Notes: generated by a model not told the origin, from the sequence alone. Positions 42,412 through 52,877 are shown, counted from the first letter of the stretch. The stretch is 64,000 nt of DNA from Candidatus Melainabacteria bacterium (GCA_005110385.1 DUDT01000004.1:62001-126000); one strand, 5' to 3'. Numbers and translations: made by a program.

Positions 42412-43923
42412 ATGAAAAAAGTCTTAGTAACTGGAGCTAACGGCTATATCGGTCAAAGACTGGTAATGTCTCTTTTGGCTCAGGGCTATAAGGTCGTTTG
42501 CGTAGTTAGAGATCTTTCTCGCTTTGATACCAAGCGGCTTTTAAATTTTGATCCGAGTTCGTATATCCCAGATGATTATATAGCTCAGGAAAATAATTTA
42601 AGGGAAGACAATATTGAAGTTATTCAGGGTGATTTTTTAAATTTAGATTCTCTGAAAAATATTCCCCGAGATATTTCTATCGCTTATTATCTAATTCATT
42701 CCATGAGTAATAGTCAAGAAAGGGATTTTACTGAAATGGAAGCTCTATCGGTGAAGAATTTTATAGAAAGTACTAAAGATACTGATTTGGAACAGGTGAT
42801 TTACTTAGGTGGCATCGTTAATGATGAAAATCTTTCTCCGCATTTAAACTCAAGACTTAATGTAGAAGCTACTTTACGTAGCGGTAAATTTAATTTAACT
42901 GTACTCAGAGCTGCGATAATCATCGGTTCAGGCAGTGCCTCATTCGAGATCATCAGAGATCTTACCGAAAAACTACCTGTAATGCTCGCTCCTAAATGGC
43001 TGAGTGTTAAATGTGAGCCTATCGCGATTAAGAACGTTATTCAGTATCTTACTGGCGTTATTTTAAAGCCAGAAGCTTATAATAAAGTCTTTGATATAGG
43101 TGGCGGTGAAATACTCTCCTACAAAGAGATGCTCTTAGGCTATGCTAAAGTACGTAAACTGAAACGCTGGATTATTACTGTGCCAGTAATGACGCCGCGG
43201 CTTTCATCTTATTGGCTTTATTTAGTAACATCGACTAACTATTCTTTAGCTAAAGCTCTTGTAAGTAGCTTGCGTAATGAAGTTGTTTGTAAACATAAAG
43301 GTATCGAAAAAATAGTGCCATTGGAACTCTTTAACTATGAGGATTCTATTCTTAGAACTCTCTATAAAGTTTCCCGGGATGAAATTCCCTCAAGCTGGAA
43401 AGATGCTTGGAATCTGAAATCTACTAATATAAATTTTCATCTTGCAAATAAACAAGCAGTACCAGAGTTTGGAATTCTGTTTGATTTACGTAAAATGGAA
43501 TTTACGCGTAATGCTGAAGAGGTTAAAGCTAATGTCTGGCAGATTGGCGGTAATCGGGGCTGGTATTACATGAATTGGGTTTGGCAGATACGCGGTTATT
43601 TAGATAAATTCGTTGGCGGCGTAGGCTTAAGGCGTGGGCGTAGAGAGGATTTAGATCTTAAAGTCGGGGACTCTTTAGATTTTTGGCGGGTACTTTACGC
43701 AAATAAAGAAGAAGGGCATTTAATACTCTTTGCTGAAATGAAAATCCCTGGTGAGGCTTGGCTAGAGTTTAAAGTGACTGCTAATGGGACTGGAGGTACT
43801 TTAGAGCAGAAAGCTACTTTTAGGCCACATGGTTTATTTGGCATAATTTACTGGTATTCTTTAGTGCCAGTGCATGAACTGATATTTAAGGGTATGGCAA
43901 GGAATATAATAAAATATCATTAA
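42412..43923 (+). CDS. NAD(P)-binding SDR fused to DUF2867
   Basis: 503 aa from the ATG at 42412. The track's GTG four codons earlier adds MIFV. The Rossmann fold has the glycine motif VTGANGYIGQRL at the very N-terminus. AYYLIHSMSN and QVIYLGGI follow, as in atypical/extended SDRs of the YbjT type. The C-terminal ~150 residues are a DUF2867 domain (NWVWQIRGYLDKFVGGVGLRRGRRE, then KATFRPHGLFGIIYWYSL). This fusion is common in bacteria, with proposed oxidoreductase or lipid-related roles. The substrate is unknown. Confidence 0.85.
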   Translation: MKKVLVTGANGYIGQRLVMSLLAQGYKVVCVVRDLSRFDTKRLLNFDPSSYIPDDYIAQENNLREDNIEVIQGDFLNLDSLKNIPRDISIAYYLIHSMSNSQERDFTEMEALSVKNFIESTKDTDLEQVIYLGGIVNDENLSPHLNSRLNVEATLRSGKFNLTVLRAAIIIGSGSASFEIIRDLTEKLPVMLAPKWLSVKCEPIAIKNVIQYLTGVILKPEAYNKVFDIGGGEILSYKEMLLGYAKVRKLKRWIITVPVMTPRLSSYWLYLVTSTNYSLAKALVSSLRNEVVCKHKGIEKIVPLELFNYEDSILRTLYKVSRDEIPSSWKDAWNLKSTNINFHLANKQAVPEFGILFDLRKMEFTRNAEEVKANVWQIGGNRGWYYMNWVWQIRGYLDKFVGGVGLRRGRREDLDLKVGDSLDFWRVLYANKEEGHLILFAEMKIPGEAWLEFKVTANGTGGTLEQKATFRPHGLFGIIYWYSLVPVHELIFKGMARNIIKYH

Positions 43924-43953
43924 CCTTAGGAACTCTGCATTCCGTAACAGTCG

Positions 43954-46398
43954 TTAAAAATAGAACCAGTGTCTTAAGCTCGGTAAAAATACTATTAAAC
44001 TAAAGCTACTAATCACCACTAGTAAAACGATAATAAAAGCTTTATTCTCGAAGAAAGCCTCTGGGATTGATTTATGTGTCCAAGATTTATTAACTAAGGC
44101 TAAGAAAAAATTACCAATTAATAAAGTTCCGAAGCTTAAGAGGCGAATTTCGCCTTCTGGTTTTTTAGCTTGCACTGCTAGTAAATATACGCCTAGTACT
44201 AGTAATAGTACGGAAAAACCTTGTAAGACGCTGCTAATTAGCTTCTTGTAGTTTAAAATAGGCTCAGTAATTTTTCTAGGTGCTTTTCGCATAGAGTCTT
44301 TAGTCGCTGGTTCTGCTTCGAAAACTATAGAGCAAGTAGGATCAATAATTAATTCTAAAAAAGCTACGTGAATCGGAAAAAAAATAGTAGGTAAGTTACT
44401 GAAAATAACAGGTATTAAAGTCAAACCCGCTATAGGAATGTGTACGGCGACTATGTAAGACATAGCTTTTCTAAGATTTTCAAAAATCCTTCTCCCGAGC
44501 TTAATCGCTGAGACTATAGAAGAAAAATTATCATCTAATAATATTAAATCTGCTGATTCCCGTGCGACATTAGTTCCAGTGGCTCCCATGGCTATGCCGA
44601 CGTCACTTGATTTAAGTGCTGGAGCGTCATTGACGCCATCTCCAGTCATGGCGATGATTTCTTGGTTTTTTCTTAAGGCATTAATGATTCTCAGCTTTTG
44701 TTCAGGGATGACTCTTGAAAAAATACTGACATCTTTAATTCTTTCTTGAAGCTCTTCGTCACTGAGTTTTGCTAAATCATTTCCAGTAATAAATTTATCG
44801 GGATTTTTTAATCCTATCTCGGTAGCGATGTTTTGAGCTGTAATATGGTAATCACCAGTTATCATGATTATTTTTATTCCAGCACTATAGCAGTCTGCTA
44901 CTGCTTCTTTTACACCTGGTCGAATAGGATCGAAAAATCCAAGTAGACCGCAGAATTCAAAATCTATGTCATGTTGCTGATCTGGAGTGTATTCTAATGT
45001 TGATTTTGATTTAGCAACACCAAGTACTCTTAAGCCTCTAGAGGCAAGACCAGTGGCTACGACTGTTAGTTCTTCAATCTCATCAGTGCTTAGGTGACAT
45101 AAGTCGAAAATTGCTTCAGGTGAGCCTTTAGAATAAAAAGAAAATTCTTTTTTATCTTTGCTAGTCCAAGCTCTTGACATAGCTGATAGGTCTTTAGATA
45201 AAGGATACTCTTGTATTAATTTCCAGTCCTGATGTAAATGCTCAGAGTCTACTAAATTAGTAGAAATCATCTTCATTAAGGCTTTCTCCATGGGGTCGAA
45301 GGAATTTTCTTTACTCGCCAAAATAGCAAACTCTATTAAATGATGAAACTTCTCAGGTAAAGGCTCTTCAGTTATTTTATAAGATTCTCCTTGATGGAAT
45401 ACTTCACTGAGCTTCATCTTATTCTCTGTTATAGTTCCAGTTTTATCAGAACAGAGTACTGTAATTGAGCCAAGTGTCTCAATAGCAGCCATTTTTCGCG
45501 TTAGGACATTTTTCTGTGAAATGCGAAAAGCTCCTAGAGCCATAAAAATAGTTAAAACGGCTGGGATTTCCTCTGGTAGCATAGCTATCGCAAAAGTAAT
45601 GGAAGTCAGTAGACCTTTAAGTAGATCGTTCCTTAATGCAAAGCAGCCTATTATCACTAGGGATAAAACCCCAGCGATGATAAGCATTCTATTGACTAAT
45701 TTTGCAACTTCTAGCTGAAATCTTGAATCATTTTTGGTGATAGATTTCAGCGCACTGCCAATTTTACCTAACTCAGTGTTTTTACCAATAGCGATTATTT
45801 TTGTATAAGCCATTCCCTGAGTGATAAGCGTGCCATTGTAAACTGCAACTCCACCTTCTTCGCCCGGTCTGGTGATGGTAGATCCCTCTGCCCATGTGTT
45901 TTTTCTTACAGGTACAGATTCACCAGTGAGTGAAGATTCGTCGACCATTAGATTTGCGGTATCTAAGACTATGACGTCAGCAGCTACTTTATCCCCCTCG
46001 TTTAATATAAGGATGTCATCTATAACTAATTCACGACTCGGTATATATAATTCTTGAGAATCTCTTATGACAAGTGACTTAGGACTGCTTAAATCTTTAA
46101 GTGCGTTCAAGGTGCTTTCTGTTTTCCATGACTGGAACAGGGTAATACCTATGATTACGACTACAAAGACTGATAGTATAAGTGCTTGCTCGAGGTCGCC
46201 TAAAATTATATATAATATGCAACAAAGAGCCAGTAGTATAAACATTGGTTCTTTGATAACATCTAAGCTAATTGTGAAAAAATTTCTCGGGTTTGCTCCG
46301 CTAATTTCGTTTGGACCGTCTTTTTTTAATCGCTCTAGGGCTTCTTCTTGGCTAAGTCCTTTATAGTCAGTAGGATTGATGCTAGTGCTTTGTTTCAC
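43954..46398 (-). CDS. P2-type cation-transporting ATPase
   Basis: 814 aa from a GTG start. N-terminal cation-ATPase motif LSQEEALERLKKDGPNE, actuator motif LTGESVPV, membrane ion site LPEEIPAVLT, phosphorylation site CSDKTGTIT, hinge MITGDYHITA, and TGDGVNDAPALKSSDVGIAM. About ten membrane segments include the four-helix C-terminal extension of P2 pumps. The family includes Ca2+ and other cation exporters (PMR1/SERCA-like). PEEIP instead of PEGLP at the ion site leaves the ion uncertain. Confidence 0.92.
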   Translation of the reverse strand: MKQSTSINPTDYKGLSQEEALERLKKDGPNEISGANPRNFFTISLDVIKEPMFILLALCCILYIILGDLEQALILSVFVVVIIGITLFQSWKTESTLNALKDLSSPKSLVIRDSQELYIPSRELVIDDILILNEGDKVAADVIVLDTANLMVDESSLTGESVPVRKNTWAEGSTITRPGEEGGVAVYNGTLITQGMAYTKIIAIGKNTELGKIGSALKSITKNDSRFQLEVAKLVNRMLIIAGVLSLVIIGCFALRNDLLKGLLTSITFAIAMLPEEIPAVLTIFMALGAFRISQKNVLTRKMAAIETLGSITVLCSDKTGTITENKMKLSEVFHQGESYKITEEPLPEKFHHLIEFAILASKENSFDPMEKALMKMISTNLVDSEHLHQDWKLIQEYPLSKDLSAMSRAWTSKDKKEFSFYSKGSPEAIFDLCHLSTDEIEELTVVATGLASRGLRVLGVAKSKSTLEYTPDQQHDIDFEFCGLLGFFDPIRPGVKEAVADCYSAGIKIIMITGDYHITAQNIATEIGLKNPDKFITGNDLAKLSDEELQERIKDVSIFSRVIPEQKLRIINALRKNQEIIAMTGDGVNDAPALKSSDVGIAMGATGTNVARESADLILLDDNFSSIVSAIKLGRRIFENLRKAMSYIVAVHIPIAGLTLIPVIFSNLPTIFFPIHVAFLELIIDPTCSIVFEAEPATKDSMRKAPRKITEPILNYKKLISSVLQGFSVLLLVLGVYLLAVQAKKPEGEIRLLSFGTLLIGNFFLALVNKSWTHKSIPEAFFENKAFIIVLLVVISSFSLIVFLPSLRHWFYF

Positions 46399-46558
46399 AT
46401 ACTTAATCTTACTATCAAAATACCATTTTAATCTGCAAAAGCTTTTTCATATCCCTTACGCAGTCCTAATTTCAGGCTGCTTGGGACTGCTGCCGAACTC
46501 TAAGAAATTCTCCAGAATGGTATTATATTAAAGAAAAGAAAAATGCTGATCCTATCCT

Positions 46559-48400
46559 ATGACTAAAACTGAGATTAATACAGCTTCCCCGCTATATATT
46601 TTAAAAACAGTTTTTGGTTATTCTCAATTTAGGGATAAACAGGCTGAAATAGTCGATCATATTATTTCAGGGGGGGATGCTTTAATTTTAATGCCTACTG
46701 GTGGAGGGAAATCCCTCTGCTACCAAGTTCCAGCTCTATGTATGGCTGGCTTAACTATAGTTATTTCACCTCTTATCGCTCTTATGCAGGATCAAGTGGA
46801 TGCTTTAAAAGAGCTTGGTGTAAAAGCTGCATTATTAAATTCATCTTTAAATATGGAGCAGGCTTTTGCTGTAAAAGAACAGATGATAGATGGTGAACTT
46901 GATATAGTCTATGTTTCACCAGAACGCCTGAATACTGATGATTTTTTAGACTGTCTAAGTGACTGTGAGCTTTCTTTATTTGCTATAGATGAAGCTCACT
47001 GTGTTTCACAGTGGGGACACGATTTTCGTCCAGATTACACTGAACTTTCTAAGCTAAAGCAGAGATTCCCGGATGTTCCTAGAGTAGCTTTAACTGCTAC
47101 TGCTGATGAACGTACTCAGCGAGACATTATTAAGTATTTAAATTTAGAATCAGCTCGGATATTTATTTCTAGCTTTGATAGGAAAAATATTCGTTATAAA
47201 ATACAGCCGAAAAATAATGAGAAGAAGCAGTTGCTTGATTTTATTAAATCTGAACATCCTCATGATTCAGGTATAGTTTACTGTCTTTCTAGGGCGAAGG
47301 TGGATAAAACTGTAGAATGGCTTAATAAGCAGGGTTTTAACGCGTATCCTTATCACGCTGGTTTAGATGCTAGAAAACGTGAAAAGAATCAGTCTCGTTT
47401 TATTAAAGAAGAATCTGTGATAATGGTGGCTACCATTGCCTTTGGCATGGGGATAGATAAGCCAGATGTGAGGTTCGTCGCTCATTTAGATTTACCTAAA
47501 AGTATAGAAGCCTATTATCAAGAGACTGGACGCGCTGGTAGGGATGGTTTAGAAGCTAATGCTTTTATGGTCTATGGTGCTGAAGACATTGTTAAGCTCA
47601 GGCAGTTTATACAAGCATCTGCTGCCCCTAAAGAGCAAAAGATGATAGAGAATAAAAAACTTGAGGATTTAATAGGCTTTGTTGAAGCTTTACCTTGTAG
47701 AAGAAAGATTCTGCTTGAATATTTTGATGAAAAGCCGTCTTGGACTAGTTGTGGTAATTGTGATAATTGTTTAGAACCAGCTAAGGGATTTAATGGTACT
47801 GTAGCTATTCAGAAAGCACTTTCTTGTATCTATCGTACTCAGCAGCGTTTCGGTGTTCTGCATAATATAAATATTCTTCTAGGTAAAACCGATGAACGCA
47901 TTATGAAACTCAGGCATAATGAACTTAGTACCTTTGGTATTGGTGTGGAATATTCTGAATCGCAGTGGAAATCAATATTTCGTCAAATGGTAGCTTTAGG
48001 TTTAATTGATGTAGATATGGACTCTTACGGTATTTTGAAGCTTAATGAAGCTTCTAGTAAGGCTTTAAAAGGTGAGCAGGAGATCTTCTTAAGGGAAGAT
48101 ATTCTACCAGCTAAATCTAAAGAGAAATTAACTAAGCTTAAATCTAAATCTAAGTCTGGGGCAGGTGAATCTAAAGGTGATTTAGCTGTTGATGAACAGT
48201 TATTTAATAAGTTAAAGGCACTTAGATTAAGTTTAGCTAAAGAGCATAAACTAGCTCCTTATATGGTTTTCCATGATACGACATTAAAAGAAATGGCTGC
48301 AAGCAAGCCTCAAAACTTAGATGAAATGAGCAGTATCACTGGAGTTGGTCAAGCTAAGTTAAAGAAATATGGCGAAGCTTTTTTAGCTTTAACTAGTTAG
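46559..48400 (+). CDS. recQ: ATP-dependent DNA helicase RecQ
   Basis: 613 aa, normal RecQ length. It has SF2 helicase motifs [15 protein letters not shown] (I), [19 protein letters not shown] (II and the RecQ aromatic loop), ALTATAD (III) and [12 protein letters not shown] (VI). A zinc-binding RQC region ([10 protein letters not shown]...CGNCDNC) and a C-terminal HRDC domain ([21 protein letters not shown]) follow. It acts in replication-fork repair and recombination. A perfect palindrome overlaps its stop codon and probably terminates transcription. Confidence 0.96.
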   Translation: MTKTEINTASPLYILKTVFGYSQFRDKQAEIVDHIISGGDALILMPTGGGKSLCYQVPALCMAGLTIVISPLIALMQDQVDALKELGVKAALLNSSLNMEQAFAVKEQMIDGELDIVYVSPERLNTDDFLDCLSDCELSLFAIDEAHCVSQWGHDFRPDYTELSKLKQRFPDVPRVALTATADERTQRDIIKYLNLESARIFISSFDRKNIRYKIQPKNNEKKQLLDFIKSEHPHDSGIVYCLSRAKVDKTVEWLNKQGFNAYPYHAGLDARKREKNQSRFIKEESVIMVATIAFGMGIDKPDVRFVAHLDLPKSIEAYYQETGRAGRDGLEANAFMVYGAEDIVKLRQFIQASAAPKEQKMIENKKLEDLIGFVEALPCRRKILLEYFDEKPSWTSCGNCDNCLEPAKGFNGTVAIQKALSCIYRTQQRFGVLHNINILLGKTDERIMKLRHNELSTFGIGVEYSESQWKSIFRQMVALGLIDVDMDSYGILKLNEASSKALKGEQEIFLREDILPAKSKEKLTKLKSKSKSGAGESKGDLAVDEQLFNKLKALRLSLAKEHKLAPYMVFHDTTLKEMAASKPQNLDEMSSITGVGQAKLKKYGEAFLALTS

Positions 48401-48420
48401 GGGACTGCTAGCAGTCCTCT
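48399..48420. terminator. Palindrome after recQ
   Basis: A nearly uninterrupted dyad centred on CTAG; the core GGACTGCTAGCAGTCC is perfect over 16 bp. It overlaps the last bases of the recQ stop. There is no T-run. A related GCAGTCC/GGACTGC pair (46460-46490) lies upstream of recQ. Confidence 0.55.
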
Positions 48421-48423
48421 AAC

Positions 48424-48480
48424 GGGCGCGTAGCCGAACGAATAAGTTCAACGCAGAAATTGGAGTTCCGCTACGCGCCC
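48424..48480. repeat. Intergenic stem-loop with 16-nt arms (copy 2), overlaps carA end
   Basis: Arms GGGCGCGTAGCCGAAC (48424-48439) and GTTCCGCTACGCGCCC (48465-48480) pair at all but one position. As in copy 1, the arms are 16 nt, the junction is AAC/GTT, and the interior ends ACGCAGAAATTGGA before the right arm. The arm sequence itself is unrelated to copy 1. The right arm contains the carA stop codon and encodes its last residues (LGA). Confidence 0.65.
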
Positions 48481-49601
48481 AATATTAGCTCGATGAAACG
48501 GTCAAACAGGTAATCACTATCATGCGGTCCTGGACTAGCTTCTGGGTGATATTGAACAGAGAATACATCTGTACGATTGTTTAGTTTTAAACCAGCTACA
48601 GTATTATCATTTATATTTAAGTGGCTAATAGTGATATTAGATGGTAAATCATCTGTACTAACAGCGAAGCCATGATTATGACTAGCTATCTCTATCTTGG
48701 AAGATTCTATTTCTTTAATAGGGTGATTAGCTCCCTTATGACCGAATTTGAGCTTATAGGTTTTAGCACCTTGAGATAGGGCTAATAGCTGATGCCCAAG
48801 GCATATGCCGAATATCGGTTTCTTAAATTCTTTAACTAAAGTTTTAATAGTTTCTATCGCGTAGCTTACAGCAGCTGGATCACCAGGTCCATTACTGAGA
48901 AATATGCCATCTGGATTCTGTTTTAAAACATATTCAGCAGAAGTGTTCGCTGGAACTAGTTCTACTTCACAGTTTCTTTCTAAAAGTTTATTTATAATAT
49001 TCTGCTTAATCCCAAAATCAAAAGCGATTACTTTTAAGGTTTCAGTAGATTTATTAACGGGATGAACACTAGATAGGGAATAGATTTTATTTGGATCAGG
49101 TCTGTGTGTGCTAATCTCTTGAGAACTGACAGTGGAAGCTAAGTCTAGACCATCCATACTGGGATGATTATTCAGCTGTCCCATGAGTGTTTCTTTACTC
49201 ACTGAATCATCTGCTATAGCTGCTTTCATGGAACCCTTGTCTCTAAGATGTTTAGTTAAGGCACGAGTATCTATACCATAGATTCCAGTCACACCATGCT
49301 GCACAAGAAATTCCTCTAGGCTTTGTTCCGAATTGCTATTGCTGCTAATTGGACTAGGATTTTTTATTACTACCCCTTTGGCGTAGGGTTTACTACTTTC
49401 CATGTCTACAGTATTGCAGCCATAATTGCCAATTTCAGGATATGTGAAGCTGATTATCTGCCCAGTGTAACTAGGATCTGTAAGTATTTCTTGATAGCCA
49501 GTCATGCTGGTATTGAAAATTATTTCACCGAAGCAAGTCTCACTACTTCCGATTCCTTTACCTATAAATTCTTTGCCATCTTCTAGTAATAATCTCGTCA
49601 T
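48471..49601 (-). CDS. carA: Carbamoyl-phosphate synthase small (glutaminase) subunit
   Basis: 376 aa. The CPSase small N-terminal domain (LLLEDGKEFIGKGIGSSETCFGEIIFNTSMTGYQEI) plus a class I glutamine amidotransferase triad: Cys in GICLGHQL, His in QYHPE, Glu two residues later. It supplies ammonia to CarB for arginine and pyrimidine synthesis. carB is not adjacent. It is transcribed 15 nt after the aroK-aroB fusion gene. The last codons lie in the arm of a hairpin element. Confidence 0.95.
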   Translation of the reverse strand: MTRLLLEDGKEFIGKGIGSSETCFGEIIFNTSMTGYQEILTDPSYTGQIISFTYPEIGNYGCNTVDMESSKPYAKGVVIKNPSPISSNSNSEQSLEEFLVQHGVTGIYGIDTRALTKHLRDKGSMKAAIADDSVSKETLMGQLNNHPSMDGLDLASTVSSQEISTHRPDPNKIYSLSSVHPVNKSTETLKVIAFDFGIKQNIINKLLERNCEVELVPANTSAEYVLKQNPDGIFLSNGPGDPAAVSYAIETIKTLVKEFKKPIFGICLGHQLLALSQGAKTYKLKFGHKGANHPIKEIESSKIEIASHNHGFAVSTDDLPSNITISHLNINDNTVAGLKLNNRTDVFSVQYHPEASPGPHDSDYLFDRFIELILGA

Positions 49602-49616
49602 AGTTATATCCTTGGC

Positions 49617-51308
49617 TTATTTATCTTTATTACAGCTACTTAAATCCTTTTGGTTTCTTTTAAGGGCTTTTTTAACGAGTTTAGGAGCTATATCTTTAAT
49701 AGTGGAAACAGAACCTATACGCTCTCGGGGAAGTATAAATTTTAATTGACCTTGTTCGACTTTCTTATCATGCTTCATTGCTGTGATTAAATCATTTATA
49801 TCTATATCCTCTGGAATCTGGTACTCCATTTCAAAGCTTCTCATCAATTCTATAACTTTATTAGTTAAGATTGGGCTGAAAATATCTATCTGCTCTGCTA
49901 GGTAACAAGAGCAGATAATGCCTATAGCTACAGCTTCACCGTGGCTATATCTTTCGTAATTAGTAGCTTCTTCTAAAGCATGACCAAAAGTATGACCTAG
50001 ATTAAGGTGCATCCTTATCCCGGATTCACGTTCATCATTAATTACTATATTAGTTTTAATCTGCAAGCAGTGTCTAATGATTTTACTGAGAGTCTCGGGG
50101 TCTCGGCTCATTATCGCTTTATGATTTCTATCAATGTAATTAAAGAAGCTATCATCCTCATCTTCGACGATTAAAGAATCCCATTGATGACCGAGCAGGG
50201 CATATTTTATAAGCTCACCGAGTCCACTTTTAAATTCTTTATCTGGAAGTGTCTCTAGGTGAGCTACATCAATGAAAACTAAATTGGGTTGATAAAAGGA
50301 GCCGACTAAATTTTTCCCTTCTGGAACGTTAACTCCAGTTTTACCACCAACTGAAGAATCTATCATAGACAGTAGAGTGGTAGGTATCTGAATATAATTA
50401 ATACCTCTGTGGTAAGTCGAAGCAGCGAAACCACCCATATCACCAATAACACCACCACCAAGGGTGATGACTGTATCTTTACGTTCAAATTTATGACTAA
50501 GTAAGTTCTGGACTATGATTTGGTAGTTAAAAAAGTCTTTATTTTTTTCACCATCTTCTAGTATTAAAGAATGAACCTCGAAATGATGAGCTAGAACTGA
50601 TTTCAGGCGATTTAAATATTGATCTGGTACTCCTACTTGGCTGAGTATAAGTACTTTACGACCAAGATCTAATTTTTTTAAGTTGATTTTCAGTAAATCA
50701 TCGAAAAGAATATCGTAAGAGCGAGAACTGCGTGGAATTTCGACGTTTAATCTGCCATAAGCGATTTCTTCTAAATTCAATTCAGAGATTATAAATTTTG
50801 CGATACCATCTACTGAACGGTTTTGAGTTGAAACCTGTAAGTCTGTATCCATATAAGCATCTTTGCGTGATTCCCATAGATTTATAAGAGTTTCTTTTTG
50901 ATCAGTGCCTTTAAGTAAGGGTCTATGAGTCTTATGCTCTACTCTATCTGATATGGTATCTATGTCTGCAAGCAGTGTTATAAGTTTAGATCTCTTGCGG
51001 ATTAAGTCTCTATTGTTAGTATCGACTATAGAGCCGCCACCTAAGGCAATCACTAAATTATTACTACTGAAAACTTCATTTAAAGCTCTTTTCTCTACTG
51101 CACGAAAATAAGTTTCGCCTTCGACTTCGAAGATTTCTTTAACTGTTCTGCCTTCTTGTTTTTCTATATAACCATCTAAATCGATAAACTTACGCCTGAG
51201 ATACTTCGCCAATTTAGAGCCGACAGAACTTTTTCCTGCTCCCATAATCCCAGTTAGGGCTATATTCATTTTCGCATCAAACTCTGGCACAGATAACAGC
51301 AGGTCCAT
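49617..51308 (-). CDS. aroKB: Fused shikimate kinase - 3-dehydroquinate synthase
   Basis: 563 aa from the ATG at 51308. The track's 51413 start would run back over the phosphohexomutase start. The N-terminal shikimate kinase has P-loop GIMGAGKSSVGSKLA, DLDGYIE and LGGGSIV, and ends near residue 170. The C-terminal dehydroquinate synthase has ITLGGGVIGDMGGFAASTYHRG, the metal/substrate-binding SGLGELIKYALLG and HLNLGHTFGHALE. The fusion joins two non-consecutive shikimate-pathway steps (2 and 5). Genes for these enzymes are often neighbours (aroKB), so this is a fused operon. carA follows after 15 nt. Confidence 0.93.
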   Translation of the reverse strand: MDLLLSVPEFDAKMNIALTGIMGAGKSSVGSKLAKYLRRKFIDLDGYIEKQEGRTVKEIFEVEGETYFRAVEKRALNEVFSSNNLVIALGGGSIVDTNNRDLIRKRSKLITLLADIDTISDRVEHKTHRPLLKGTDQKETLINLWESRKDAYMDTDLQVSTQNRSVDGIAKFIISELNLEEIAYGRLNVEIPRSSRSYDILFDDLLKINLKKLDLGRKVLILSQVGVPDQYLNRLKSVLAHHFEVHSLILEDGEKNKDFFNYQIIVQNLLSHKFERKDTVITLGGGVIGDMGGFAASTYHRGINYIQIPTTLLSMIDSSVGGKTGVNVPEGKNLVGSFYQPNLVFIDVAHLETLPDKEFKSGLGELIKYALLGHQWDSLIVEDEDDSFFNYIDRNHKAIMSRDPETLSKIIRHCLQIKTNIVINDERESGIRMHLNLGHTFGHALEEATNYERYSHGEAVAIGIICSCYLAEQIDIFSPILTNKVIELMRSFEMEYQIPEDIDINDLITAMKHDKKVEQGQLKFILPRERIGSVSTIKDIAPKLVKKALKRNQKDLSSCNKDK

Positions 51309-51377
51309 TTCTGATTTTCGCACATGAATAAGCTTAAACTCAATGACGTAAGTGCATATCTTTGTTAAAATAAAATT

Positions 51378-52838
51378 ATGCAAGCAATTTCCAAGCCTTC
51401 TACTTCTCATCAAATACGTTTTGGTACAGATGGATGGCGGGCTTTAATAGCTAAAGAGTTTACTTATGATAATTTAGAGCTTGTTACTAAAGCTATTTCT
51501 GCTTATATATTAAAAAACTTTAAAGATGAAAGACCAGTATTTATAGGCTACGATGCAAGATTTCTTGCTGATCAATTCGCTAAATTTTCGGCGAATATAT
51601 TTAACTCTTTTGGTATTGATGTAAAGTTTATTGCTGAGCCGATAGCTACTCCAGTTATTGCTTTTGCTGCTCAAGCTGAGCCAAGTTATGGTGCTTTAAT
51701 GTTCACTGCGAGCCATAATCCCCCAGAGTACATGGGGATTAAATTTATTCCAGAATATGGAGGACCAGCTTCTGTCGAGATTACTAATGCTATTTTAGAA
51801 GAGATAGAGAATTTCGTATCTGATGAGGCTTATGCTGAAAAGATTATGGCTAAGGCTCACAAAGCTATTGGCTTAAACAGTGCATTCGATGCTAAAAAGC
51901 CTTACGTAAGTTACATTAAGACTGTTATTGACTTTGATTTTCTGCGTAAAGTGAATTCAAATCAGAAAGTTAAAGTTGTATATGACTCACTTCACGGTGT
52001 AGGAAAGAATTTTGTTAATCTGTTACTTGAAGATGCGGGTTTTGAAGTTATAGCTCTGCATAATACTGTAGATCCTACTTTTGGAGGCTCTTTACCAGAT
52101 CCTACTGTAAAACGCTTAGTAGAACTAAAAGAGACTGTTATTAAATCTTTTGCTAATTTGGGTGCTGCTAATGATGGGGATGCTGATAGATTTGCTTTCA
52201 TTGACGATAAGGGAGAGTTCTATCCAGCAAATAAAGTCTTACCTGTAGTCGCTAAATTTCTCTATGAAGAAAAAGGCTTTAGAGGTTCTATAGCAAGAAC
52301 ACTTGCTACTACTCATCTTTTTGATGAATTAGCTAAGAAATTTGGTATCGAATGCATAGAAACACCAGTAGGCTTTAAGTGGCTCTGTGATTTAATGCGT
52401 AAGCAGGATATGCTTATCGTCGCTGAAGAATCAGGTGGTATGAGTATTCATGGTCATATTCCAGAAAAAGATGGCATACTTGCGATTTTATTAACTGCTG
52501 AAATTTTGGCTAGGACTAATAAAACTCTTTCTCAGCTCTGGCAAGAAGTACAGGAGTTTGTTGGTAAGCAGTATTTTTATGACAGATTGGATCTTCATAT
52601 AGATGGTGTTCAGAAAGATAATTTTATCGCCGTATTTAAAAATCCTAGTTTTACAGAGATAGCCGATTTTAAAGTAATAAAAGTAGACCTTAAAGAAGGG
52701 GTAAAAGTCTATCTAGATAATGGTTCTTGGTTCTTAGCAAGACCAAGTGGTACAGAAGCTATGTGCAGGGTCTATTTTGAAGGTAACGATAAAGCTGCTT
52801 TAGATAAGTTAGTTAAAGCAGTTGAAGCTTTAGTTTAG
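51378..52838 (+). CDS. Phosphoglucomutase/phosphomannomutase-family enzyme
   Basis: 486 aa alpha-D-phosphohexomutase. Substrate-facing start RFGTDGWRALIAKEFT, phosphoserine loop MFTASHNPPEYMGIKF, metal loop GAANDGDADRFAFID, sugar loop VAEESGGMSIHGH and phosphate-binding RPSGTEAMCRVYFEG. It interconverts the 1- and 6-phosphates of glucose, mannose or glucosamine. Which sugar cannot be told from motifs. It is divergent from aroKB with a 69-nt gap. Confidence 0.9.
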   Translation: MQAISKPSTSHQIRFGTDGWRALIAKEFTYDNLELVTKAISAYILKNFKDERPVFIGYDARFLADQFAKFSANIFNSFGIDVKFIAEPIATPVIAFAAQAEPSYGALMFTASHNPPEYMGIKFIPEYGGPASVEITNAILEEIENFVSDEAYAEKIMAKAHKAIGLNSAFDAKKPYVSYIKTVIDFDFLRKVNSNQKVKVVYDSLHGVGKNFVNLLLEDAGFEVIALHNTVDPTFGGSLPDPTVKRLVELKETVIKSFANLGAANDGDADRFAFIDDKGEFYPANKVLPVVAKFLYEEKGFRGSIARTLATTHLFDELAKKFGIECIETPVGFKWLCDLMRKQDMLIVAEESGGMSIHGHIPEKDGILAILLTAEILARTNKTLSQLWQEVQEFVGKQYFYDRLDLHIDGVQKDNFIAVFKNPSFTEIADFKVIKVDLKEGVKVYLDNGSWFLARPSGTEAMCRVYFEGNDKAALDKLVKAVEALV

Positions 52839-52877
52839 TGCTTTACTAAACTATAAACTAGGTTTAGAATTTACCTT

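Noticed and set aside
46460-46490. Third full copy of the hairpin element upstream of recQ
   Set aside because: It shares only the GCAGTCC/GGACTGC arms and the word GCCGAAC. The ACGCAGAAAWTGGA core is absent, so I do not count it.
18801-48480. Integron attC sites as the identity of the hairpin elements
   Set aside because: The AAC/GTT junctions recall attC R boxes, but the required RYYYAAC and GTRRRRY consensus is absent, the flanks are housekeeping genes and there is no integron integrase in the window.
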